This document shows positions 45,885-58,742 of a DNA stretch of 64,000 nt, piece after piece. The notes under the pieces were generated by a model. That model was not told the DNA's origin and did no database searches. It was given only the letters and a program-made list of their open reading frames with translations. The stretch is from contig CM051456.1 in assembly GCA_028274465.1 (NCBI GenBank), forward strand, positions 125,752,880-125,816,879. Direction: 5' to 3'. Within the stretch, counting starts at the first letter, position 1; every line of letters begins with the position of its first letter. This DNA is from Plantago ovata. Its lineage: Eukaryota; Streptophyta; Magnoliopsida; Lamiales; Plantaginaceae. A program made the position numbers and the translations under genes.

Positions 45885-47122
45885 AAAGACCTAGTTAGAA
45901 ATGAATGAATATAGTCCCTCATAAAAACGTACTCCCCTTCTTCCCATTCACACACTTTGACTTATTTAATTCAAAGCTTTATTTAAATTTTAACTCCCGA
46001 TTAATTTTAAATTATGATCATAAAAATATTTAATAAAATTATATTATAAAAATTTAATAATTTATTATTATAATTTAAGAATAATTAGTGAATAAATTTG
46101 AAAGTTATTCTTCGAGAAAATCATTTATGTTGGAGAAAGGGAGTATGTACTAGTAGACCAGTAGTAATTGAATTAGACACTGAAGCCGAATAGTGGAGTA
46201 AAATAAAATACTGTGCTACATTAGTATAAAAATATACCGTTAGATCAGTTAAAAATGAAAGACAAAAGAGAAGGAAGACATGGGGTTTTTATGGGGTCGT
46301 TGGGACTTGGGGTGTTGTTATTTATTGATTACAGAGATGAGACATATATATGTACGTATAGACGGCTCATTTGATGAAGAAGCCAAGAAAATCATTGAAC
46401 AAGAATGAGGTTAAAGACATAAGACCGAATCTGGAAATTTTGGTTAAATTGCACTGATATACCTTATCTTTTTCGAAATATGCAAAATTGCAACTCATGT
46501 TTTCAAAATTTCATTAACGTATAATGTGTTGTGTAAAATTATACACATTTGCTCCAACTTTGGTGCGTGTATCTCCACTCTTCTCATATATACAAGTAGA
46601 ATTATATTTTTATACATCGTTTTTTTAAAACATTTATAAAAATTGTTGAAAAAAAAAAGAAAGCATAATTATTAATTACAATGTCTATTACAAATTATAA
46701 AAGATTAATATAAATTATTAAAAGTTATGATATGTTAGATTAAAGATCTGGCAGCATATAGTTACTGCCTGGTCCTAGACCCTAGGAGAGTTTAATCTTT
46801 ATTACGGTATATATTTGGTTTTTACATTGATACACAGAGCAATAAACTCTCACTAAATACTTGTGTCATGACATTCGCCGCTTCTAGTGTGTCAACTTAC
46901 ACCCTAATAAGCATACTAAACATTACAAAATCAAGGGTGTTTTATAAAACCTACTAAACTAGTTATCCCTCTCGTTAGCACTCCAGTACTGTAGTTGTTT
47001 GGGTGGCGGTATAATCAATCATATTGGCTAGGGGAAATTTTTACCAAATTGATATCATTAGTTGAAAAGCAACTTGTAGCCCAGTGGTAGAGAAGAAGTG
47101 TGTTATGCACGTGACCCAAGAG
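45885..47122. other. RPW8 copy 2 upstream region and spacer
   Basis: AT-rich, with the promoter of RPW8 copy 2 near its left end. No coding signal. Confidence 0.45.
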
Positions 47123-47336
47123 CAGGGGCGGAACCAGGAATCTATGTTAAGGGGGACGAACTTCATTTCTTGAAAGTTTGGGGGGTCAAAAGTTAAAAAA
47201 TTGTAAAAATTGACTATAAAAATTTTGAAAAATCATAAATTCTAGCTAAAAAAAAATTTCTTTTGGGGGGGGGGGAGGCCCCCGTCGGCCCCCCTTGGTT
47301 CCGGGCCCCCGTCGGCCCCCCTTGGTTCCGCCCCTG
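47123..47336. mobile_element. Small hAT-type MITE
   Basis: 214 bp. The left end CAGGGGCGGAACCAGG and right end CCTTGGTTCCGCCCCTG are inverted. Exact 8-bp duplication CCCAAGAG flanks it at 47115-47122 and 47337-47344, as expected for hAT. Near the right end a unit of about 27 bp (CCCCCGTCGGCCCCCCTTGG and following) is present twice in tandem. No coding capacity. Confidence 0.9.
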
Positions 47337-47377
47337 CCCAAGAGTCATTTAGTAATGTTTGTTATTTTCGTCTAAAA

Positions 47378-47500
47378 ATTAATTATTTTAAGTTCAGTTT
47401 AGATGCATTAAGTTCAGTTCAATTCAGATTTTTCTAATAGTATTTTGTACTACAAATAAGGTCAGTTCAAATCTGTTCAAACAAAGAGAACAGAGCCTAA
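47378..47500 (-). repeat. GAACT-rich repeat, probable MITE-like copy 2
   Basis: On the minus strand it starts GGCTCTGTTCTCTTTGTTTG and runs through AGATTTGAACTGACC and TGTAGTACAAAATACTATTAG, as in 10378-10565. Confidence 0.5.
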
Positions 47501-48089
47501 GTTCCAATAATTTACGAACACAAAGAACGTACATGAATGCAGCCCTGATAGATCGATAGTGCTACAAAATTACAAATTATCTATTTCTTTTTTTTTTTTT
47601 TTAAGAAAATCCTCAAAATAACTCCAACAACACCTACAAATCTACATTGATAAATTGCAACACATTACAAGTGGACATTTTACAAACCTCATACAAAAAC
47701 AATGTGAGTCTATACAGATTTGGTGCTCATGCAATAGCCAAGATAGGTAGAAAGAAAGACTAAGGGCATTCACCAGGCTCTTTATGGGCAGAAAGAATTG
47801 AGCATAAAATACACAAAATTATAAAATCCTACCTATACTGGCACTGGTATTGCCATCATTCAACCGCCCAAAAGAAGGTTAAATGAAACAGAAGATGGCA
47901 TTTTACTGAAAAAGAACTCATCCTTATTAGTGTCGTCGCACATTGGACTTGGTACTCGATCAAGGCTAACCGAAATAAACAACCTTAAGACACTGCACTC
48001 ACATTGGTCTCACAGAAAAAATTAAGACCATTTGGCTTCTAGTCAAGGAGGATCTTGCATTCTAAAGAGGCTGCTACATGCAGTAGCAG
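47501..48089. other. NHX downstream region
   Basis: Spacer and NHX 3' UTR. No other feature was seen. Confidence 0.45.
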
Positions 48090-51000
48090 TTAGATTCCTG
48101 CTGCTGCTGCTGCTTCTTCATGTACTTCTTCTGGTACATTTTCCAAGTTATGCACGCTTTGTTCAATTGGTGAGCCAGGAACGTATGGGACAAAACCACG
48201 TCCACCAAAAACTGGACGCATGAAAGCATCATCAAATTTTCTCCAGTAGTAATGGACAGTACGAGTTGGGGTTGTAAACAGCATCCTTAAACTGGCAGGA
48301 CGGTCATTGCATAGACTTCCTGATGTCATTATGCTATTTATGAAAAGTTCAGGGTCAGAGTCATGATGACTTCCGCCAAGAAGTGGTGTTGCCAACGACT
48401 TTGGTGTAGTGGTTTCTGAAGAAGCCATTCGGGTTAATTGATGTCTAGCTGGTGGGTTCAACAACAACCTGACTAGGGGTTTCGTCATCAAGCCAAATAC
48501 CTACACAAACATCCAACAGAACATGTTATATATCCTTTGGATTCTGAAAAGATAAGGGGGGAATTTTTAGTAACTTGGAATATGCAACCTCAAAAGATCA
48601 TTTACGGTCCTTACAGGAATCACCATGTATATGCAACTTTAATGGAAGCCAAAAGTTGTCCGAAGTTTAAAATCTTACCACAGTGCTAAAAAGAACAACT
48701 ATTATCGTACTGGTGATCAGGATGGCGCTCCCTCTTTCATCAGTGTGCCCAGTCCTAGTAAACTGCAGAGCCAAAAAGTTTGTTACATATTAGCTGTATG
48801 TACCTTCTTGCTTCTTGCGCCAATTGAAGGGATATTTGCAATCACTTTGGTCTTGAAGTGTTAAAATTTTAGAAAGGGCTAGGAAGTGTTTAAGAAGCGG
48901 ACAAGTTCAAACTTCAATCAGTCTTTAGACCAATATGATCTCGAAGTGCCTGTCTATGTCATGTAGTCTAGACTTGCTTTTTCATAGGCATGCCTATCTT
49001 GGATCGAAAAATAGATGTGCATGGCCACAGACTACATATAATAACATGTACTATGCATCATGGACACTTGCAAATCTCAAAATATTGTGTATAAACTATA
49101 AAATGCCTCAGAAATGCTCTAAAATTCAGAATTTTTGTGGAATACATGATTCCATATAACAGAAGCATAAATCAGGACTCAAATAAGCAAGAGGCCCACA
49201 GTTAGTAGGAGCTGGCAGCCGGAAGCCCTAAAGTGGCCATGGCAACGCTAAGCACAGGGCAATTAAGTTCCTATGTTTATATTCCTAAAATAGCATTGGT
49301 AGAAACTTACCTGGTTATAGGCAAGTGCCATGGAAACAGCACCTCGCATAAGACCAGACCACCATATCGTAACCTACAACTCATAATTGAGAAAAATAAG
49401 CTTGGTAGCATTAATGAAACGTCAATATAGTTGACATGAGGATCCTATAGCACATACTTGCTCTGCGGTTCCAATTTTCTGGTGTGATGTTTTTCTTGTC
49501 AAATTGGACAGAAATGACAGGGGAAAAACAAAGACTGCTCTTCCCAGCATAACCAATCCCATCAGAGTAGAACTGACAGCAAATAATGTATTTGGGCTGC
49601 AAGTGAATGACAACATAATAAGAATAATCCAGGTTACAAAATTACAAAAGATTGCTAAGAAGAATGTTGTGAATGAGCATTACAGACAGCCACACCTGTC
49701 AACTACGACCTTCCATTTCTCAATGTCTAGAGCATCCATGCCGACATACAGAAATATGAAAATCTCAGAAACAAATGATAATGCTGCAAAGGTATGTCTG
49801 CATCACATGTAGAGATATACAGAAGTCAAAGGACTTATAAGTTATAAATCACCCTAAGAAAGGAAAAATATGCATTACAAACGAGAAGCATCATAGCCAG
49901 TAATGCGTATTAGTCTCAAACTGTAAGGCAACACCAACGTACTTAGTGGTTACTCTGGACTTCTCAGTGACATTATGCCAGGTATAGTGCGACATTACAA
50001 TCCCACAGAAGAAGACAGTCAGAATACCGCTTAAATAGAACAACTGCAGAACACCTCTGGTTAGATAAGAAGAAAAGAAAAAACTAATTCCACAATGAAG
50101 GCTAAGACTGAACGTGAAATAGCTATTCACGCAGAAACTTACTTCAGCCAACATGTACGACAGGTAGGCCATGAGCATCATGATGGCAACCTCACGATCA
50201 GTTGAGTGCCTGCAGTTTATCAGAGAATCTGCCTGAATATCATATAGTACTAGCAAAGCATACTATTTCTATTCATAATAGTAAAATCATTCCCTAAAGA
50301 TAATGGATAAAAGCTTATGAGCTTTGATAAACTCATTCTGCAGATCACAAGATATTGCAAAAGAATAAGCTTTTTGGCACAATTTCTACAGACTATGAAA
50401 GCACATCCTTTCAGCAGAAGCATACTAGAATAACCATAATATATGGGAAAACTAGGCAGCACAATCTAGCAGAAATAATATTCAACAAAAAATATAGCCC
50501 GTGAAGAAGCATTCTTTTAATGGTTAACTACCTGTATCATGTTATATCCCAACAAAAGGAAAAGAAAAAGAAAACCTTAAGAATTTTTATTTGAACTTAA
50601 AGATAATTTTCTGTTAGATTTAAAAACACACTCACCTCCCAAAATAAAGTGTCTTTATAATGTATGCACTGAGTAATCCAACCTGTAGAAGAAGATAAAT
50701 GTTCAATTGGTTTGAACAGAAAAAATTAGGAGCTCATAGGCATGCGATGTGCGAGGGGGAGGAACTCACTACAACCCCCAATATGGTGCTGGAGAGAAAT
50801 AGATGGAAGAAGTTTCCTAGTAGCGGCAAAGCTACATCAACATTAATATTCGAGAGGTCAAAGTCCTGGACTGCATTGAAAAGCACCACAGAGGTTGCAT
50901 CATTCACAACACCTTCTCCAAATACGAGACTGTACAGTAATGGTGTTTCATCCTGATTCAGCACCTGCAAAATTAGATACACCAAATTAGACATGATGTT

Positions 51001-52550
51001 TTTTACATGCTTTAAACAACAAAGGATATGGAATTCACCTGCAATGTGCACACTGAATCTGTTGCAGCAAAAATTGCTCCAATTGCTGGAAGGGAGCAAA
51101 GAGAATTAGATGCAAAGATAAAAAAGAAGATGCCTGCAAAAAGAAAAGGAGGCTGACTTACCTAAATAATCTCCAAACGCAAGACCGACATCCAATTTTT
51201 CCAATATTAGAATAGCACCTGCCCCAAGTTTTAGAAGATTTAAGTCATGTGAAGTCACCTAAAAACAACATATGATCAACTATGAAAATATATCTTCAGA
51301 ATGCACCATTATGAACTTTGTTTTCAAATGCAGATTTTATTCTGCATTTCATTCCCATCGTTATTTTTCATCTCTAAATTATCTGACAAGATTTAAAATT
51401 CACAAATCATGCAGGGCAAACCAAAGTATGTGCTTCACCATATTTTAGTAAATGATACATACTCACAGTTTAATTGGGTCAATGCATCATGTTCACTAAT
51501 GCTACTGTTATGACCCATAATGACATGGATCTTAGGGGCCCGGAAAAATGAAGGAAACTGGTCAAAATGTCAGTAAGATGGCAAAAACTTGTGTTAGACG
51601 GTCTAACAGTTGGGCGCACCTTAACATTTTACCGCCACCCACCCAAGTATTAGGCTCATTTCCCTAATTTGCAACCCTTAATTAGACCATCTAATACAAT
51701 TTGTTCTCCACTAAGATACCTTTAAACTAATCTTCTTGGTTTCGAGCTTACAGCCTGTTGATTTGGCATTCCACAATCAATTTCAAAAATAAACTTTATC
51801 AAAACATAAGAAAGCAGCCCAGTTGACATACCCAGCGATATGATGGTGAAGGACATAACAGTACCAATAGCTCCAAACATTGTTATAGTCATGAAATTCC
51901 GGAAAAATTGTTTCTTTTTTACCTGGAACCTGTGCAGTTGGTATAAAAAAAATCATCACTGTAAGAACTTTACAGGCCATTGAAAGTAAACTATACTGTA
52001 GTATCCGGTGTTGACAGCAATCCATATTCGATGTGTTCATAAATTATAATGCGCGATGCTCAAAAGTGGCATGTGCTTTAATTATATATCCGTGCAATAT
52101 GTAGGAATCTACATATCTGCGCGTACGTGTCAAAGATTAGTTGGCTTACCCAGCATTAAAAATAATCGGAGGAAGCATATAAATGAAGAAAAGATCCTCG
52201 CTGAACACCAAGAGATGAGAACTTTTCCCTCCACTTATTACGTGAATTAGAACTCCCGTAATAATACCCTGTTATCGAAAACAATGATAATTACTCAACT
52301 CATATCTTCAAAAATCATAGTGGTCACAATCAGAAACAATGCCAAATCTGTTAAGAAAAGATATGCATATACATACAATTATGAGGGCAGTTATTGATTC
52401 ATTTATCCAACGACTTTCCTCCAGTAGGTGACCAATCACAATACATGCAGTGAGAAGTGCTACAAATACGGTGATTGAAACCACTGAAGTATGGTCAGAT
52501 GTTGATAGCATGTCTGTCGTCTCCATCATGGTTCTCGGCTCAAACCCCAT
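48090..52550 (-). CDS. NHX: Vacuolar Na+(K+)/H+ antiporter, NHX1 type (multi-exon)
   Basis: Moves Na+ or K+ into the vacuole in exchange for protons. The N-terminus reads MLSTSDHTSVVSITVFVALL, with TM1 continuing IVIGHLLEESRW. The start chosen is the Met at 52550; MMETTDM at 52529 is an alternative. Exons 52377-52550 and 52150-52268 lead to the amiloride-type motif LFFIYMLPPI, then FQVKKKQFFRNFMTI (about 51832-51929). The transport core is present: GAIFAATDSVCTLQVLNQDE (with the ATDS/Asp motif) and LVFGEGVVNDATSVVLFNA. VTIWWSGLMRGAVSMALAYNQ and LMTKPLVRLLL follow. The cytosolic or luminal tail ends RTVHYYWRKFDDAFMRPVFG, GRGFVPYVPGSP and a five-Ala run from (GCA)n. The VHYYWRKFDD and FVPGSP words are typical of vacuolar, not endosomal or SOS1-type, members. 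Confidence 0.9.
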
Positions 52551-53700
52551 TCTAGCTATATTCACCAATGTCAGATTGCTGATGGATTCTCTGATTTTCT
52601 GTGCTGAATCTTGAAGCAACAAACACAACGCATCTCTAAACTAATGGGTTATATGTGCATTATGGAACAAAAGACAATGTTTACAAAGGCTCCCGATTTC
52701 ATCAGCATAAACCTGCACGGTTTGCAAAAGCATGCCAATTATATATATAACAGATTTCTGCATGGAATTGGGCTTTTGCATGGCCAGTAACACCAATTAC
52801 TGTGCTGTTATGGCACCAAATTGGTTACTTCAAACAAAATCTAGCACCTGAGTTAACTTTTTGAGTTTTTTTTTAGAAGGAAAACTCACACACCAAACAT
52901 GGAACCCCACACCTTGCTTTTGTTTCCGTGGAGATTCAAACCAGGACCAAACGCCTCGCCACTTTGGTATGAGATCGAGTTCAAATATTCAAATAAGCTC
53001 TCTAATCAAATAAACTGATCTGTCTTGTTCTCGAATATATTTCTTACTTTGTTATGCTCCTAACTATATTTCTAGGACTATCGATAGTACATTACATCTC
53101 TTGGATACCCTTTACAGAAATGGAAGTTAACATTACAATTTACACATTCATCCCAGAAAAGGGAAAACAGAACTCATCCGGTTTTTTAGACTGTTTATGT
53201 GAACAGATCGCAAGGAAACTTGAATGAATAAACAAATTCTTCACATTTATGCTACATAGAATCTACAATACACATGCTATGGAGCTCAAACTCAGCTATA
53301 GAGGGGAAGAAAGAAAACAGGAAAATTATCAACCATGTTACCTGCATGAATCCTGTGTTGATCTGATCCTGTTTCTTGGAAGAAATATGAGAAATTCTTG
53401 GCCTCAAAAGTCTATTTATATACGTACATAATAACATAGAAAAGTGAAGATTTTAATATCTAGGGAGTAAAAGATGAATTGCAATTCTGACAAAAGTCAC
53501 GGGCATTAGAAGAGAAGAGAATCGGAAAAATCAAATCGTTCTAACAACAATAGTTCGGAATCGGCATTATGAGTATAATAATAACAAAGTTCTTCTGTGG
53601 AGAAAGAGAAACAGAAACTGGGAATGGGAGGAAGAAAGAAATGTCCGTGAAAACTGGAAGCCGAAAACCGATCAACCAAAGCTTCATAAACTATTTATAT
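52551..53700 (-). other. NHX 5' UTR with intron, and promoter start
   Basis: A leader exon seems to end GATTCATGCAG|GTAACA near 53341, and an acceptor TTCAAG or CACAG lies near 52605-52615. This gives a 5'-UTR intron of about 0.7 kb. The leader exon starts near 53700. A spare ATG lies at the exon end (TTCATGCAG). Confidence 0.45.
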
Positions 53701-55140
53701 GTGACAGGCACAGGCAAGAAAGTGCCACGTGGAGTCATGATCATGGTCCCACCAGGGGGGTCCACTTTATCTGGTTTCCTTTTTCTGCCTGGCTCATTTC
53801 GATTAAATAGGGAGTGTATTGTTTTGATCACAAAGTTCGAATTTCAGGGGAATAGAATTTTTTATTACATGCTCACGTGCGTCTGTGGGTTTGCCCAGTG
53901 CACCCGGAAAGAAGGGTTGCAGGTTCTAAAAATAAAAGACACGTTTGATGATACACCACAATTACAACTTAGAGTGAGTGAAATACCAAGAAGATACTAA
54001 GAATGTATGTGAGCAGATATGTGCGCTTTTTATCAAAATTCTAACCAAACCACTTATAACGAATAGTACTAATTTCACGCAATTATCTAAAACCAAAAAA
54101 AAAATCGATGTGCATTGAATTTAAGAATACTATATTGTTGCATTTTAGGGGGCAAGCGTGAGCCTAAAGAGTAACCAGCATGAGTTCCAAATATCGCGCT
54201 AATTAAGAAGATTGAAAATACTACTCACACTACTAGCCCTAATCATCTTATAGAAGTCTAATATGTTACAAATAGTCTCAGATACTAGCTAATCAACCTC
54301 AGACTACAAAATGTGGCCTTGTAGAGATGGTTGCTCTTAAAAGCAGACATGTAAAAAATATGATTTGTGAGGCTAATGTATCACCTCGAGTAGTAATTGT
54401 AATCGAGTAGGCTTTACGATAATTCTTTTGAGTGTGGAATTTAAACATGTTCCTAATAGTACTGATTTTATACCATTTTAAGTCAATTAATCATAAATAA
54501 AATTTTCCCATAAAATGAAGCAATTGTGAATTAATGTGGATCCATCAGATGTGAAACTGCAGAGAAAATAAATAAAATAATAAATAAATAAATAAATAAT
54601 TTGCTGGCCTTCGAGCTTGATTGGTTGAACATACAGAAACAGCTCTCTGCACAAACAATTTTGCAGTGTGATTCGATAAATTTCCGTTCGAATTGAAATT
54701 CCATGTTAATGCCCATGCTCGTCCATGAATGCTGCTACGTACAACAGGTACAGTACTACGTAATTGACCCTCAGGTTTCAAATTCTTGAATTAATTGACA
54801 TCTTCTTGCATCTATGTTCTTGATTGTTTGCATGCCCTCCCCCCCCCCCCCCCCCACCATAAATTAAACTGTACCAGGCTGTCATATTCTTGATTCGTTT
54901 CTGTCTAAATCACTTTGCTGCATTGCAGATTTGATCAAGATTTAAAACTATTTGAGCTGCATTTGTATGGTAGAATAGTGGTTTTGAAATCTAGAACTAT
55001 TTCTGATTGCCCCAAAAAATTGAATGGTTTTGTATTGTTTTTGTGTTGCTAATTGCTGAGTGAAATAGTTTACGATACAGCAGCTCAAGGGATAGGCATA
55101 GTCGAGGTTTTGATGGTGTGCGGTCCGAGTAGTCCTGAAT
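53701..55140. other. Divergent spacer between NHX and the 9-residue-repeat gene
   Basis: Promoters of the flanking genes. A C-run of about 17 lies at 54838-54856 and an AAAT microsatellite at 54571-54600. No other gene was seen. Confidence 0.5.
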
Positions 55141-58100
55141 ATGGCAGCCTTGGCAAGGCTTCAAGCTGGTGGGAGTGTCTCGCGGAGTCCAACAGGTAAG
55201 AGTGTGAGCTCATCGTCGTATTTTCTTGCATGTCAGACCTGATTGTTTTGATCGATGTGGTGCAGTGGTTAAAGGCAAACCTTGTGATGCTCCAGAATTG
55301 TCTGTCTTACTCTAAAGTTTGTTAGAGATGATCTGAACAATAATGTTGGTTGGAATTTGAGATTTCTTGTGGATTAACAATTGTTTAGGCCAAATGCTTC
55401 TCTTCACTTTGTCGAAAAGCTAATAACTAAAAGTTGCATCTGCTACTTGAATGAAATGAACCTGTGCTGCTCACATCCATTGTTATCTGTTTTCCCTTCT
55501 ATCTTTCTCTGTCTGAAACCCCGTTTCATGAACTCTCTCGTCAGAGTGTCCAGTTTATTGTATATCCAATTAACATTCGAAGCATAATACTTTTCACTTC
55601 TTATCTTTGCTGTTTCTTGATCACTCTCCTGCCAGAGGATGCTAACCTCCAGAAGTTAGCCAGACAGTATGAAAGGAGAGAAGCACGAAATTCGGATGAA
55701 GTGACTTTGCTTCCTGTAGAAGGTATTTATTGCATATATAAGAGAGTTACTTGCATGAACTCTGTTGCTCAGATTTTTCTTCTTCTAATCCTTTTTACCT
55801 CAGCTCCTGATACTATCGGCTTTGCTTGTTCTTTTACGTCTTCTTCATCTTGCAGACATGCACATCTTTGGTTCGACGCCAATGACAGATCCATTAGATT
55901 TGGTAAGCTTTGAGAACTTTTACATATAACCATTTCCATCATATTCTTCATCTCCACGGTACCACAGACAGAACAGAGAAAACTCCAGTTTTAGTAAGAA
56001 TCGAATAAGATTTGAGTTGCAACAAGGGCAATTACTCACGGAATACTCCAAGTCATCAAACTTGGGATGCATACGTCTTTCATGGAGATTTTGTTAATAC
56101 TCTATTATGTGTTTTGAAGGTAAGCTGTAATCGTTGCAGGAAGCCGATCAAGGCCAGTCAATATAGAGCACATGCAGGTCTGTATTAGGCTGTATTGATC
56201 TTGATTTCTCATCTACATCTGGTATATATTTTCAAAGAGTTTGCATGCAGCATTAGTTTATAGTGGTTATGGAAAATCTTGTTACATGAAGAGAACTCCA
56301 CAAGAGCAGAAAGAAAAATTGTATAGCAATGAATGAAGCAAACATTGCATAATTTAGCATGATCTGATGTCGGTTTACGCTGATTATGCACTGCTTTTTC
56401 TCTGAGATATCATAGATTCTCTAAAACATGTTCTTTTAAACTTTTTCAGAACTTTGCAAGTCTTTACATGTTAGACCAGGAACTATTACAGAACTTGATT
56501 GCCCTTCAGTGACTAAGAAACCTCAGAGGAAAGGGTTGCTGATAATTCGTACCAGTATCCTTTTTAACGCATACACACAGATGAAGTTCTCTGCGATATT
56601 TTCTACCGTAGTCAATAATTTTATGCTTGGGACAGATTCAGGAAGAAGAAACTGTTGTGAATTGTTGGTTCCTCATTTTTCCGAGATCGACATTTTAACT
56701 TTCTTAACCTCTTATAGAGCCGGCCACACCAGTCAGCAAGTCGAAAAGTTTCAACCTTACAGACTCTGCTGACATAAATCCACCAGAATCTACTGTGAAT
56801 AGGAAGGCATCAGAATCTACTGTTAAAGGGAAGCCCTCAAAATCTACTGTTAAAAGGAAACCATCGGAATCCACTGTTAAAAGGAAGTCAGCGGAATCTA
56901 TAGTTAAAAGGAAGCCATCAGAATCTACAGTTAAAGAGAAGACATCGAAAGCTACTGTTAAAAAGAAGCCGTCAGAATCTACTGTGAAAGGGAAGAAGAT
57001 TAGAAGAAGAACTGCTTTGGCTGAAACTGAACGTATCTGATTTGCTTCGTCTCCCTTTCTCCTCCTCTGATTTCGTTCTGTGTCACCTTAGAATCAGTGT
57101 AATTCATTCACATAAATGCCACAAAAAGGACTAATGAATGTGTAATTTGCATTTTCTTTCTGTTGCAGGAAATGATTATCACAATGGGATCAGCACTGCT
57201 ACAACCAATGGTTCAGAATCTGGTCCTTACGATCTGGAACGCGTAGGAAATGTAACTTCACATCCGTCAAAACCTGTTGGGAGCGTAACTTCACATTCAT
57301 CAAAACCGTTGACAAGGTATGGTGGCTCGTTATGTCTGTCGTGGTGAACTAAGTTGCTTCTTTTCGTCTGTCCTGATTTACTTGTGATTTCACGAACATC
57401 TTGATCGAAGGATTTAACTGTCAACTATTAGGGTAAAAACGGAAAGTCTACCGAATCTAGATAGTAAGAGTTCGTCTGTGACAAATGCTGAGGTTCCACT
57501 CTGTAAGTCCTCTGCCTTTCCTTGCTAAGATCACTGTTCTAATACAAGTTTCTGTAAGTTCACATGTTTAATGCGAATCTGAGTGTGGCATCGCTGATGA
57601 TAAGCCAGTTCTTCACTGAAAAATCGTACCTATATATTCTCAGCTCTGCTTTTTCGCGGATAAGTTTTTCAGTATCCATGTCGATTTGTGGACACCATTT
57701 TCAGGTATACCTGCACCAATCGCGACCAAAATGTACTATTCGCAAAGGAATCATGACCTCAGGAGAGCCATTCGTGACATGTTCTACAACGAACCCTGCA
57801 AGGTGTCTTACCATGATGCTTCAAACTCGGAAGTAGTACAAGCAAATGTTGTACTTGTAACAACACAGACATCATCTAACTGCAGCTTTGATCAAGAACA
57901 CGCGCTAAACCAGCAGGTTCGTGAATTGCAAGTTTTACTTCACTATGTTGTGAGCATATAGTTTGATTAGTTCCACATTTTCGCCTACGCCATCTTCGTG
58001 CATTATGCTTTTGCACACTGGGCAGCAAGTATAATATTTTTGATAAACAGGAAGGAGACCATCTGAACCAAACAGCAGAGCAGATTCCTGAATCAAGTTC

Positions 58101-58143
58101 AGATTTTGGATTGTGGAGATCAGGAGATATTTGTCATCCATGA
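55141..58143 (+). CDS. Unrecognised multi-exon protein with Lys-rich 9-residue repeats
   Basis: Exon 1 (55141-55195) starts MAALARLQAGGSVSRSPT and splices in phase to EDANLQKLARQYERREARN. Later pieces read DMHIFGSTPMTDPLDL, EADQGQSIEHMQ, PGTITELDCPSVTKKPQRK, and then a repeat exon (56785-57040) with eight units like SESTVKRKP. After DLERVGNVTSHPSKP come PIATKMYYSQRNHDLRRAIR and RDMFYNEPCKVSYHD. The last exon ends SSDFGLWRSGDICHP at 58143. Inner splice sites are inferred by eye and may be off. The basic repeats suggest a nuclear, nucleic-acid- or chromatin-associated protein, but this is a guess. I know no family match. Confidence 0.6.
56785..57000 (+). repeat. 27-bp coding repeat, about 8 units
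   Basis: GAATCTACTGTTAAAAGGAA-type units recur every 27 bp and encode (S/A)(E/K)STVK(R/G/K)K(P/S). Units differ at several codons, so they are moderately old or under selection. Confidence 0.85.
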
Positions 58144-58742
58144 ACATAGAGTCTCAGCTTCCTGTGAACAATTTTTCTAGGACAACATTACTAGTCTGAG
58201 ATCACAGTACACAAGTCTTTTGAAGGCGAAACAGGACTTCATTTGAAAAAAGCAAGAAAAAGTTGACTACATTTGAAAAAAGCAAGAAAAAGTTGATCTT
58301 TTGAAACTATCAATAAATCCACAGTATAAACCACAAGGCCAACAGATTTGAGCAGCCATGAATGATGTAGGACTCTCAAGTTACTTTTACATGCGTCCAG
58401 CAATGCATGTTCTTAAGAAGTGTATTCGATTGAGCTACACAATCAAAATGGTGGACAAATAACAGAAAGAAAAATATCCCATTTACAACTGCGCTGAAAT
58501 GAAAATAGTAATGTCGAAAATGAACAATTCAGTTCAACTATAATATTGCTTCTTTGGGGATAATACTATTTGTCAATGGAGGGCAAAAAAATCAACATTA
58601 ACAACACAAAGAACTTTCTCATGATTTTCAAAAATAAAAGTTACTTTACCTCTTTTTCCAGCTCATACATATCTCAAACAATATTGAAGTATTTGCGCCG
58701 CTCTATTTTGATCCCGCAGACAAGAAAATGCTAAACTGTACA
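58144..58742. other. Convergent spacer
   Basis: Holds 3' UTRs of both neighbours. A short tandem copy (ATTTGAAAAAAGCAAGAAAA twice, 58234-58290) is the only structure seen. Confidence 0.5.

Noticed and set aside
53569-54000. 143-residue plus frame near the NHX leader
   Set aside because: It overlaps the NHX leader on the opposite strand and has no recognisable domain or conserved pattern.
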